Source: Phoronis australis (taxonomy: Eukaryota; Phoronida; Phoronidae). Taken from it: 64,000 bases of DNA. The notes below the pieces were generated by a model. That model searched no databases, was not told where the DNA came from, and was given only the letters and a program-made list of their open reading frames with translations. The position numbers were made by a program, and so were the translations under genes. Below, piece by piece: positions 43,489-54,369 of the stretch (positions are counted from its first letter, which is position 1; every line of letters begins with the position of its first letter). The stretch covers positions 248,001 to 312,000 of the forward strand of contig NMRA01000137.1 in NCBI GenBank assembly GCA_002633005.1. Direction: 5' to 3'.

Positions 43489-44113
43489 TCACGCTCGTAT
43501 TCTGTCTAGGAAAATTGAATTCTCAATTGAGTTGAAACTAAATTGAGCCTTTCCTGTGTGAACGTATTGCATAGCATTCGTGCAAAGCGCTGTAAACTTT
43601 ATTGAGCGTTTTTGGGTACTACGACTGTTCACTTGGGGCACCCGTTTCACACAATAACGAGCGCCGAATGTTTTTCCATTTGATTTCGAGTAATGAAACG
43701 AGTCAACTTGATGCCCTTCGTAATATCTATAGTCATGTAGTGGTCGCAGTGAAGCTTGATTTTTATTATAACTTACTTTGATATTTTTGACCCGCCGAAG
43801 CGGCATCCAATACACGTTTAAAGTACCACGCAGTGCTAATCTGCTCAAGCCGAAATCTGAAATAAATTAAGTCAGCGACGATGGAAAAAGTCAGTCAATA
43901 ATAAAACGTGAGATTGAAAGTGCTCAAAACGTGTTTATGACGATTATCAAAGCGCAGACATCAGCTCTGTTTCTGTGGTGGGAAAAGCGTTTTTCCTATC
44001 ACTGAATGCATTCACGGAGTCATCACGAAGTACATGTGAAGAAATTGATGACTAATAATGAACTTCGTAATGTTTTCAAGGAAAACTTACAGGTTCTGAA
44101 TAAGTCCATGCAT
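43489..44113 (-). CDS. candidate three-exon micro-gene
   Basis: Exon 1 from ATG at 44113 (MHGLIQN, phase 2 exit) ends at AACCTGTAAGT. Exon 2 (43777-43856) lies between AATTTATTTCAG and CAAAGTAAGT and reads FRLEQISTAWYFKRVLDAAS then AGQKYQ. Exon 3 (43489-43505) follows TTTTCCTAG and adds RIRA and a stop. The phases agree at both junctions and the total is 39 residues. Exon 2 is the best part; exons 1 and 3 are short and could be chance. No family recognised. Confidence 0.3.
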
Positions 44114-46187
44114 TGCCCACACGTTCGTATTTTGAAACAGGGCAAAATAACAAGGTGTTACACGAAACAACAAAGCGATTAACTGTGCTTTTCCGGCTCA
44201 TTCTCGCGTTATATTTTTACAAAAATTGTGCAAATTAAGGCATTTACGCTGACGCGTCTCCATGGTTCTTTCTTCTCTACTAAAGACGTCATTACAGAGA
44301 GGCTTCGTGATTGGTCATTCGTCTTCTTATTATATTGCTTATAAAGTACTTATACTAATTCATTCAATAACAAAATAACAAATAAACGGCGTTTTCTATA
44401 TTGTTTACAAAATTTTTAAATGCACGCATGCATTTTTAATGACTCATTCCAGGCTAGTCAATTCACGTGACTTTCTAATTAAGGTTGTCAATGCATCCAA
44501 GAAACTTTCCAAATAAGGAAGTCAACACAGCCAAGAACGTAACTGTATTTCCGCCTTGCACGAAGCAAACTGCGCGAGCTGAAACAGGACTTAGGTACTG
44601 AGAACAAAACACACACAGGTCACCCAATCACTTTTACGGATTGCGGTTGGTCTAATCCACAACCCAGAAAGTCTGCAAGCGAACTTCTGCTCGGTGCAGG
44701 TTCGCCAACTAATGTCTTAGACAGCAGTAGACCTACTTTGAAATGCAATAATTTCAATAACTAAAATTAATCTGAAGAGTGTCTGTACAGAAGTTCAGGT
44801 AGGCTGTACTCGACTCACCTGTCACCTAGTCGGTGTCCGCAAGGCTGGCAATCCCGGGCCACTCCAGAAGCCCACCGAAGAAAAATTAAGATTCGCTTGC
44901 CCGCAACTGATTTCAGGTAGACGCTATCCGTTAACTTGAATGTGTTCTGAAATATAACTGTGGCTGCTTGAAATACTCCTAACATGAAGTGATCTCTACA
45001 GATCGCATGTCTGCATTTTCAGGCGGTACCGTCAGGGATTATTAATGGCTCACAATACCTTGTGTGTTTTTGACGAGTCCCGCCATCCGTAAAAAATTCA
45101 ATAGTTAGCCGATTAAAATAAATGCAGCACACTATTTAAAGGGACATGTTGCTGTGGTTTAGCGCCTTAACTGATATCACGGCATATCGATTTTAGCTTT
45201 CGAAAGGAAATTTAAATACACTGAGAGCGTCAAAGCGTACCACTTTGCCTTGATACTAAAAATAAACTGCAAGCAACATTTGAATTGTCGTTGCCTGTAC
45301 CATGACCGTGTTTTATGTTTTTTTTAATCAAACAACGGACTTTAAACCAAACATGCACATTGTCAATTCACCTGTGCCGGATTATTTCGAACATTTACAC
45401 GTGCGCGAGATATCCACAGAACGATATCGAGGAAGTTGCACTTGTGTAATGTATTAAACACGACGTTTCACAACTGTGATACATTTACAAACATGGTCAA
45501 TAGCAGACTATATCAAGCTAATTAAAACAACACGCAACAATTCGTGCAACGTGTTTACTGGAGAAGGTAATTTATATTTTCGCTTGCTACATTGATGAAT
45601 TCGTGTTTTGATCCCCGGTTCAAAACCTGACTGAAGACAATAGCTGGGCGCCTCTACTTTCTACGTGATATATGTCTTTTGAATATCGTATTAAACATGT
45701 CTGTTTCAGCAGTTCTAACAATTCCCAGTTCATGTTAAGATTGTTTTTCACACCTAAGAATTTCCTGGTTATCATATCCTAAGATGGATATCGTAAAGCA
45801 CTTAACGTTCTAAAACCACTTTGAAGTGGTGAATAACAAGTATCATTTTTATAACATTGTGATCCATTTAGTTCAAGACCTGGTGTAGTTACGATATCAC
45901 ATTTCGGTCAGTCTTTAGTCCGGATTTGTGGTACTCTCATGGTGGTCAATGGTGACCACGTTTTTGGATTTTTGGTGCTCGTGGTATGTGAACCGTAGAA
46001 TTTTCTGTTGCCGTTTCAACACAGTCGCCAATAGAGCATTGATGCAACAGCAAATACGACCGGAGAAGTGCTCGAGCGAAACGTTGTACCATTGTAAATA
46101 GGTTAGAGTTTGCTGTATATAGAAATTAAAAGCGACATAAACCCAGACCCGTGGCATAACGCGCGCAAAGTGCTCAGGCCTAAAGTC
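44114..46187. other. no supported gene
   Basis: A TTTAAAGGGACATG motif at 45135, like the ends of T2-type repeats, has no visible partner. A good minus donor (GACAGGTGAGTCG, about 44815) lacks a supported exon. Confidence 0.35.
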
Positions 46188-46265
46188 CCGTCCACACACA
46201 ACCTACTCTTTAACAACTTGCACTAGTCCAACTTACCCCACTTTAAGTGGCGCGTTCACACAAGT

Positions 46266-46321
<56 letters not shown>

Positions 46322-46789
46322 CGGATGACTAGGGTGAGGTGGAAGTTGTCGCTCTGTGTGTGGCAATGAACATCTAATGCCAATACGGCTCGCAAAGAGA
46401 TTACCCGTCTGTTTGTTAACATTGTTGATGATTACTTCAGTCCTACCTCATGTTTGCAGCTACACAGCAATTGCAATTGGGGCAAGTTACCATCGAACAA
46501 GTTACTCCTGGAGCGAATTGTTATTAGGTTTAGTGGCTGTGTGGACCCTATTTAAACTGATGCAACTTACCCCACTTGTGACAACTTACTCCACCTTATC
46601 GAGGAGTTGCAAGTTGTTATAGGGTAACTTGCGCCGCAAAAGTTGGGTAGGGCTAGAGTAATTATCAGCTGCGTTACATGCAGGGCTTTCTCTAGGGTGC
46701 CGTATTGCCATTGGGTGTTCATTTTCACGCACATAGCTACAACTTTCAACTTACCCTAGTTATCGGACATGTGTGTGTGTGTGTTTTTG

Positions 46790-46824
<35 letters not shown>

Positions 46825-46905
46825 ATGTGTATACTCCACTTAAATGTGGGGTTAGTTGCACTAGTGCAAGTTGTTCTAGAGTAGAGTGTGTGTGGACGGA
46901 ACTTA
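46188..46905. mobile_element. MITE with ~68-bp terminal inverted repeats and microsatellite arms
   Basis: The left end (about 46188-46253, GTCCACACACAACCTACTCT and on to CCACTTTAAGTGG) is inverted at the right end (about 46838-46905, CCACTTAAATGTGGGG through GTGTGTGTGGACGG). Immediately inside the left arm is a CA run (46268-46320) and inside the right arm a TG run (46767-46835), themselves an inverted pair. The interior repeats CAACTTACCC-like motifs. No protein. The frames here are microsatellite artefacts. Confidence 0.75.
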
Positions 46906-47904
46906 AATTATCACAGGTGGGGTACGTTGCGCTAGTTTATATAGCGTCTCGACAACACTCAAACTTACATCGACAACTTGCTTCAGAAGTAACTTGTTCC
47001 AGGGTAAGTAGTGTGTGAACGTAGACTATGCTAGTGAAATTTTTTTTGAAACAGGGCTACCCACGTTTCAGGCAGCTGGGTCCACGGGATTCGCCCCACA
47101 CGCCTATGCTGGGAGTTAGTGACGATCAGGAGAGGGCAGAAGTGATAGCGATGGTGTTTAACCTGAAATTCGTGCTCACAGGCAAACGTTAGCCCGAAAC
47201 CATTTTTACCTCAACATGCTCAACTGTTTCATGCCTGTTAACACAATATAAAAACTGAACGAACACCGAATTCCAAGCCTTCTCGAACTCTGTAGTTCAC
47301 TGTATCTAATTTTAAGCAATTCCCAGAGGCAAGCGCGCAGATACTTGACGGGAAATCGCGCAAGAGGAGAAAGGGCATCCCAAGGGGAACTGTTGAAAGT
47401 TTATTGGCGTTAACGTGAATTGCTGTTCATTCCAGTGGAAGACTGTCATGGCTTGTTATTCAAAATTGCTCTCCAAAATTATTTTTTACGGTTAGCAGTC
47501 TATTTTCTGTGAACAAGTCACTCCATTAGACATATACAATGTTCATTCCCATCAAAGAATGATAAACCTAGTCAGGTGCCGTTTGCGTGTTCCTTTTGAA
47601 CAGCTTCGTCAGCACTGCTTTCCTAATAACAATCTTCAATAGAAATGCTATTCTTAGATATAGGAGAACAACCATTAGTATTATATCCTCATAAATACCC
47701 CAAATGATATTACCTTTATGTAAGTAGAACGTATTCAATCTTCCATCCTTTCGATGACGGCCAGTGCGGTTGTCTTTCGTTCAAAACAGGAAAAGTGCAT
47801 CGGTTAACTACATCATATCATCATGTGTCTCTTCAAGAGGTGATCTTTGACATCGAATGTTGTGCAATCTTACAAAACCAGGGAAAGAGAGGCAAGCAAT
47901 TCCA
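46906..47904. other. spacer; further AACTTGC/CAACTT motifs to 47030
   Basis: For about 120 bases past the MITE the same AACTTG/ACTTAC vocabulary continues and ends GTGTGTGAACG, suggesting a second, adjoining element. Beyond 47040 I see nothing. Confidence 0.35.
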
Positions 47905-48273
47905 TCACTGGGCCCCCGTCCATGAGTGGACCTCTGGGTTGAGAGGATGTAAATCAAGAACCGCGAAAGGATGTTCATGAAATAACCTCAGTGGATCCCT
48001 TCCAATGACAAGTTTATGAATTTGAACACTTGAATCGAGTTGCTCTACAAAATCTGTTCGTTTCAGGTGTTGTACGACATTTTTGAAATATTTATCATCA
48101 AAAAGTACGTTTTTAAGTCCTAGAAGCACACGTTTTTAACCCTTATTAAATGTTTAAAATACATTATAAGGAACCACACAGTTCTTGTCCCATAATCAAT
48201 AAACAATCCGTAGTCGAAGAAAGTTGAAATAAACGCGTCACTCACGATTCCGATCCGAAGAGCACACCGTCAT
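47905..48273 (-). CDS. two-exon gene for an 80-residue protein (unknown)
   Basis: Exon 1 (48246-48273) starts at an ATG in TCAAAATGACGG and reads MTVCSSDRN plus one base, then a donor GTGAGT. Exon 2 (47905-48119) begins after a pyrimidine-rich acceptor (GTGTGCTTCTAG) and is in matching phase. It reads LKNVLFDDKYFKNVVQHLKR, TDFVEQLDSSVQIHKLVIGR, DPLRLFHEHPFAVLDLHPLN and PEVHSWTGAQ before a TGA. The exons total 243 nt, exactly 80 codons plus stop. Residue composition is balanced, with alternating charged and hydrophobic residues suggesting helices and then a proline/histidine-rich tail. No signal peptide, membrane segment or known domain. I do not recognise the family. An alternative is a longer gene with extra exons. 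Confidence 0.5.
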
Positions 48274-50239
48274 TTTGAATTAACCGCGAAAGCGTAAGTA
48301 CAATTCATTCAGGAGCCCAAGCTCAGTTAGTATACGCCGTCTGTGCGATTGGGGCAGTGTCTGTTACCAGCCTGCAAACGTGGATTAAATAATCGACAGC
48401 GGACCTCAACTTCAATAAAACCAAAATAGGGACAATTTCTACTGAAAATGTTGACAAAATGTGACAAAATAAAATTTGACAGAAATTATTTTGTCGGGCT
48501 CGGACCTGCTACCGATGACCCGGTGCAGATCGACCACTCGCACTGATGAAAGACGACGAAGGCATACCGTTCCCGGTAGTTTTATCGGAATACATACAAA
48601 GACAGTTTGCCACACTTGTATGAAATTACGGACCAGTAACACTCCTGCACCAGCGATTGAATAACAACCGGGGCCGACTATGGCGGGCTAGGCGTTAAGC
48701 GTGTTTTACTGGGTTTAATTAACTCTGGTAAACAAACAGTATGAACAGAACAACGAACATGCAACATCAAATTATTGAATATAATTGCTTAACAGGTAGA
48801 ATATCCTGACAGTTTAACTTGCAAAAATATGGTAAATAAATTTAGACGTGACGTCACTTCGCTACGCCGGGCGGCTGACTGCCAAGAAAATAACATTTCG
48901 TGGCAAAATAACTTCAGGTAGAAATCTTGCCATGGTGCCAAATGGTATAATATAGGTATTAATGAGTTTAAAGTAAAAGGAATAATTCCCACTAAGCCAG
49001 AAATATTTGTATACGCTGCAGGCCGGCACGAGTCGGACCGCCTGGCATGTCGTGCTAGGACATCTGTGCTCCGCGGGGCAAGACGAAAACATAAATTAGC
49101 TACCCGGCCCTGAATGATTGCAATTCCTGTGACAAGAGATTAAAAAATACTGCGTCAAGCTTCTAACACTGCAATAATTTCCCATCGCCGACATTCAGCT
49201 CATAGACTAAGATTCAATACACTCCCCCGCCCCGGTTTGCGGCGCGGAATTTTATATTTAGACAGCAGAGGAAAAAATTGTAAGTTTGTTCTTGTGAGGT
49301 TTGCGAATATATTATCTCTCATAATTGAAATTCAATCACCGCAACTGCAGGCCGGGGAATTACCGGTACTTCGCCCGTTACTGTGTCTTGACAGCAAACT
49401 AAAGCACAAATGTAGAGCTCACCGAGACAAGACTTGTTTTTGTATGTCGAAACATTGCCGTTTGTGGATGTTTTTTCTATTTTACATTTTGAATGGCCAG
49501 TAAAGCCGACTTGCTGCCAATTACGCACTGCGCTCAACCTTCCGTATAGTCACCGTGACACGGCAATTGTTCACTTCAGGCTGGTACTTTTCATCAATTT
49601 CACGATATGGCGATAAAGATAATTTGTTGATCAAGAATTTTTTTCCTCTAGTTTATTACCTAAACAGGTACTCTTGTTGAAATTTGACGTACCCTTGCGT
49701 TGAGTCAGGGCTGACCTCAGTAGCCGAAAGTTGGCTAGGGGAGACTGCGACGGTACTTCACAAACGTATGATTATGAATTAAATACCATTCGTCATATGC
49801 AAACAACAGATAAAATTTGGACAAGAAATAATCAACTTTGTATAAAAAGTACCAAAATGGGAATCAAAAACAAACAAACAAAGTAACAACGCGTTTACGC
49901 TCGCGTTGATGTCGATACGTTTTCAAGGAAAATATGACTGGCATTCAGGAATCGTTCCTGAACTGACGCACAAGAACTCAGGTCACGGAAATAGACGAGA
50001 GTAGTCAACAGGAGGGATGTGAACATTATACCACGTTACATATTACTCAATTTGGTATATATTTTAAACTTTTTGAACTAGAATGCCCTTTGAGATAAGG
50101 ACTTTAAGGACATTTACATGTATACTATCAATCTTGCAAAGACTGCTTCCACCCCTAACAAAATGCCCTGGTTAGAGACGCCGCCAAAAAGAGTAAACGC
50201 ATCACTGCTAGTTGACAAATGTTTTCTTTAACTTAATCT
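48274..50239. other. spacer with one tRNA-like remnant
   Basis: The immediate upstream region of the 80-residue gene is moderately CpG-rich. At about 48491-48548, minus strand, an A-box-like GTGCGAGTGGTCGA and a B-box-like GGTCCGAGCCC are spaced as in a tRNA-derived SINE head. Otherwise nothing supported. Confidence 0.35.
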
Positions 50240-51690
50240 GTTTTACGTGTTTCGTTGCGTTCGATACTTTCATATCTCATGACGAAGTTAGGTTGCTCAC
50301 GAACACGCCCATCAATGAACCTCTGGATGTAATATGTAGACGTCTAAGAAAGAGAACACGTTTGTTGGCGGTTGCCACTATGAATCTGTTGGAACAAGTG
50401 CTCACAACTACTTAGTTCTACTTTTGTAATGTGCCATACCGACAAAGGTTTGGAACAGCCACGGGGGAGCCCTGTGTCACCACTTGTTGCTAACCTGTTC
50501 ATGGTACATTGAGAGCAACATCCTCTCACCACTGTACCGTTGGAGGCTAAGTCTAAAATGTGGAAACGCTATTTCGACGAAATTTTAGAAGTTGTTCATT
50601 CTCAACAGATTACTAACCATTTGAACCAACTTGATAGTTCAAATAGCATGTTCATTTATAAATTGCATGCGCGCAACCAGCCTTCCATGTGGGGGGTTCG
50701 AATTTCTGACGTTGTGGACCTTTTGTTAACAAAAGAGCGGGCCGACTAAAAAAAAAATGGAAGCACCACTGAGAATTTGGCGTTTGCGCTTATTTAGGGG
50801 ACATTTGTCTCATTTTCTCGGACTTTTTGTCTCTCAGGGTCCCGCTTCGTCAAATGGGGGTCTCGTTCGAGCCCCCTTGAGTGCGCGCATGAGTTGGGGA
50901 CCAATGGATACCTTTTCTGGACACTGATTGTTCGTAAGAAGTCGCATACTGATCAGTATCTTGACTTCTCACCTCACCATCCGCTGAATAATAAATTGGG
51001 TGTGACCGGTGTGACAATATCGTGTCCGACCCAGAGGACAAACTTGCTGAATGGAAACATATTCAGAATGCATCTCGCTACTGTGGATATCCTCGTTGGT
51101 CATTTGACAAGGTAAGCAGACAAATGTCAGGTAATAGCCGGGACAAGAAGGATGAATCCATCGATACTGTTGTGGAATGTCAACGTGTTTTAAGGTAATA
51201 CAATATATCCAGTGCTGCGAAACTTTTTAAGACCCTCAGGAACATTCTTGTGCATCCGAAGGACAAAAGTAGCACCCAAGATGGTACCGGCGTAGTTTGT
51301 AAAGTCACGTGTGCTAGCTGTAATGCAGTACTTATTGGTGAAAGCGGTAGGACTTTGGACACAGGACTCTCAGATTACCAGAAGGATCTGCCCGACCGTT
51401 CAATTGCAATCAAAAACGGGCATCATTATCTCAAGTCTGCCATCACGGACCTTGCTCTTCAGAACAATCACGTGACTGACTGGGAGAAGTCAGCTGTTTT
51501 AGATAGTGATAGCAACAAGTTTCCCAGATCGATAGGGAGTCTGTTTACATCAAGAAGAGGGACAACAACTGTATGAACCGAGACTGTGGTCAGTTCCAGC
51601 TGGACTCCTCATACACTGCACTGCTCAGGAAAACGACCACGGAAGGCGCTCATCACTCTCGTGACGTCGTTCGTGACGTCACGCACTAGT
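50240..51690 (+). pseudogene. Penelope-like retroelement, frameshifted (RT plus GIY-YIG)
   Basis: Blocks typical of Penelope-like elements follow in order in changing frames. Reverse transcriptase: EVRLLTNTPINEPLDVICRR, LLEQVLTTTYF, GSPVSPLVANLFM, then KMWKRYFDEILEVV in place of the usual RYVDD box. Thumb: KKSHTDQYLDFSPHHPLNNK and CGYPRWSFDKV. After a linker with MHPKDK comes the GIY-YIG endonuclease: VVCKVTCASCNAVLIGESGR with the later acidic strand before IKNGHHYL. Several frame changes and stops, a changed catalytic RT box and a repeat inserted at 50690-50905 make it dead. The 5' part is missing. Confidence 0.75.
50690..50905 (+). repeat. G-rich interspersed repeat, copy 2, inside the Penelope relic
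   Basis: Shares GTGGACCTTTTGTTAACAAA, GACTTTTTGTCTCTC, CTTCGTCAAATGGGG and GTGCGCGCATGA with the copies at 1617 and 52018. It splits the RT fingers/palm from the thumb coding block, so it inserted after the Penelope element. Confidence 0.65.
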
Positions 51691-52017
51691 TCCAATCAGT
51701 TTGAGAAAGGCCACACTACCCGATGGTCAAAAACGTTAACTAGAAAGGTACGTACATAACAACTGCAAATAGATGAACTCTTTCAGTGTTTCCAATCTCC
51801 AGTGAGATGAATCATAAGTTTGAACAATGCTTAAAGTGAAATGAGCATGATTCGAGCACAGGCCTCTAATTCAAAGAAACTGCTAACGCGGTGCACAGCT
51901 GAGAACCCGAACTGATTTCATACTGGTGTTCCATATACAGACCTTTGAAAAATTTGTGTGAGATGACGTAGTCACGTTACAACCGAAAGTATTTCATGCG
52001 TGTATCCAGCCTTTAAT
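51691..52017. other. no supported gene
   Basis: Short spacer after the Penelope relic; nothing seen. Confidence 0.4.
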
Positions 52018-52252
52018 ATGGAGGGGGGGGGGTCGTATTTCTGACAAAGTGGACCTTTTGCTAACAAAAAAGCGGGAAGACTAAAAAAACGGGGTACCAC
52101 CTTCAAAACTGTGAACTGTTCGTCTGCGCCTTTTTAATGGAATTTGTGTCATCTCGGACTTTTTGTTTCTCTGAGGCGGACCTATTTACCCACTTCGCCA
52201 AATGGGGAGAGCTCGTTCGAGCTCCCTGAGCCCCCGTGGGTCCGCGCATACA
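52018..52252 (+). repeat. G-rich interspersed repeat, copy 3
   Basis: Begins with a G run, then GTGGACCTTTTGCTAACAAA, TTTGTTTCTCTGAGGCGGAC, CACTTCGCCAAATGGGG and an end near GTCCGCGCATACAC. Best-preserved copy of the three. Confidence 0.65.
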
Positions 52253-52892
52253 CATGTATTGCTTACTTATAACAGCGGTCCATTTATTTCATTCCGTGGC
52301 TCACCCGACGACTGAAACACGTTCACTTGTAGAAGCTCGTGCGAAATGTATTAATCCATTTTGATCGAATTAGAGTTTAAGTGGTGTAGGTTTGAAGCGG
52401 TTTTGGTGGTTCAAATCAAATTCAATTTCTTGACAGTATCACATAAAAAGCACGCGAGTCTCTAGCACGAAAGATTAAAATAAATATAGATTACTACATG
52501 ACGAAGTCGTTATTTCCGTAATCTAGAGCCCGAATGGATTTTGGAGAATTATCGCCCCAGGGCGAATTGCAATGTCGTTTTTATTAAAATTGTGCGTCTT
52601 ATTTTTCATAGCGTATAAATGTCGCTACAATTTCGTTTGTTGAACATGCGATTATTGCGCGTGCTCATTTAAAGACAGCCTCCAGTGGCTAAAACACGTA
52701 CTTTTTGACACCAGAAATGCAAGTATTGTTCATAAAAGGTATTGTTTTAGCTTCTTACATACCACGGAAAGAAGTTAATTGCAACGCACATTACCCCGCT
52801 CATAATTCGTAGCCCCTTCGAGCGCCCCAGAAAAAATCTCAAGCAATCAGCGTAAAGAGGTTCATATGACATCATCGTTGCCACGAACTTAC
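52253..52892. other. no supported gene
   Basis: Possible downstream intron of the exon at 52893-53166. A second minus-strand frame (52747-52938) reaches a GTATGTAAG donor but overlaps the exon in another frame. Confidence 0.3.
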
Positions 52893-53166
52893 TCGGAACC
52901 CACACTGCGTAGCCACACTGCGTAACACTGAGTGCCATTTCTTGGACGTTCTGTACTTGTCGATCTCGGGTGTAGCAATGTCAGTGGCAACGGCATACAT
53001 AAGCACAACTAGTTCCCCACCGATCCCGTCGTGTGTCGTGCGAGGAATAGATTCGTATCCACGACGAGGACTGGCTACAAAATTCCCGATCAGCAAGATC
53101 TGTTCTAGACTAGGGGCAAAGCTGTATACAAACTCTACAGCTTTCCGCCGATGTGGATAAAAATGA
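52893..53166 (-). CDS. internal exon of an unknown gene
   Basis: Acceptor AGATTTCATTTAG and donor CCGAGTAAGT bound a 274-nt block, open for 91 codons. It reads HFYPHRRKAVEFVYSFAPSL, EQILLIGNFVASPRRGYESI, PRTTHDGIGGELVVLMYAVA, TDIATPEIDKYRTSKKWHSV and LRSVATQCGFR. Entry phase is one base before a codon and exit phase is 0. A hydrophobic stretch (GGELVVLMYAVATDIA) sits in the middle. The mix of residues looks genuine but I recognise no family and no other exon is assigned. Confidence 0.42.
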
Positions 53167-54365
53167 CTAAATGAAATCTGACTCAGAAGTAGTGTCATTA
53201 AAAGCTGCACCAAATTATTTACTAGTGTTGGAAAAATTATCATTCTACCGCTCATCTACTGCTAAAATTGAATTGCGCTCTTTCGGCGATTGCGTCACCT
53301 GACCTGAACAGTTTCTTTTCCCCCCGGTTTATTTTTATATCAACTGTTCTTTGCTGCCACGAGCTTGCGCACAGTCACAACAAATTGTCGGAAGTTCCGG
53401 CCCAGCGTATAGGGAAACCGGCTCAAATCGGAATATTTTGCCTGATTTGGGTCAATCTCGTAGGCCTAACGGAATTCTGATACTGGTATGTTTTCATGCA
53501 ATCCAGACTTTATTTCGTAGTTTTAATTTATTACAGACACTCACAACATTGGGTTGCTATTAAATTTTCAATGACGAGTCAAAATTGCAGCGATTACGAT
53601 TCAAAGCGAATTATTTTAAAACTTGAATTTCTAATATAATATTTTCAATTAATTAGAATATAATTGCTTTGTACAAAAAGATCAAGCTGATATGTATTGT
53701 AACGTTTCCAAGTATTTTGCACCAAATTAAACGGCCTATTGTCGCTCATTCCAACACGGGACACACACTCGACAGCGGCCCGTATCGGCGGAATCGCGCA
53801 GCGTTCACACCTTCGGCTTCAAGAAGACATGAATGCAAAGTTCCTAACATCCAAATTTTTGTATCACTCAAATAACACTTTATAATAAACATTTTGAAAT
53901 TGCGAAGCGTTTTGTTTTTCCTGCTGTTTCGGCGACCCCAATCACACTTCCGGGGATTCCCATGCGGCCCGTATTAGAATGTGTGCTAAATAATTGAATG
54001 AAAAATTCTAAAGGTAATGATTTTATTCAATTTTAATATTAATTGACATGAAATGATCAATTAAAATGTTTCCTTGATTTTCCACGTATTTTGCACTGTA
54101 TTAAACGGCCAGTCATCGCTGATTCCAATACATGGAGACACGGTGAAAGCTGAAATTCGTAGTAACGGTGATGTCATAGACTTCGATTAGTGCAAGCGCC
54201 AGCTCAAGTTTTTTGGCGCTAAATGGGGTTCGTGACGGGCTACCGTATTGTCAAAGGCATGTTTAATTAACGACTGGGGTATGCCATGACACAGTATTTT
54301 GGTGTTTTTCATTAATGAATGTATTTTAGATGTAAAAATAGTTATTTTGGCACCATATTAGGCCT
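53167..54365. other. spacer with an ~80-bp direct repeat
   Basis: CGTATTTTGCACTGTATTAA, ACGGCCAGTC and CGCTGATTCCAA at about 54090-54130 recur as similar blocks at about 53708-53755 in the same orientation, roughly 370 bases apart. Both continue into GGGACACAC/GGAGACAC. No gene seen. Confidence 0.45.
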
Positions 54366-54369
54366 TTAA

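Noticed and set aside
44815-44900. Minus-strand exon ending at a strong GACAG/GTGAGT donor
   Set aside because: The upstream acceptor is poor and the open phase has no protein-like character.
46356-47018. Cysteine/valine-rich frames in the MITE
   Set aside because: Reading frames through TG runs and repeated CAACTTACCC motifs; no coding signal.
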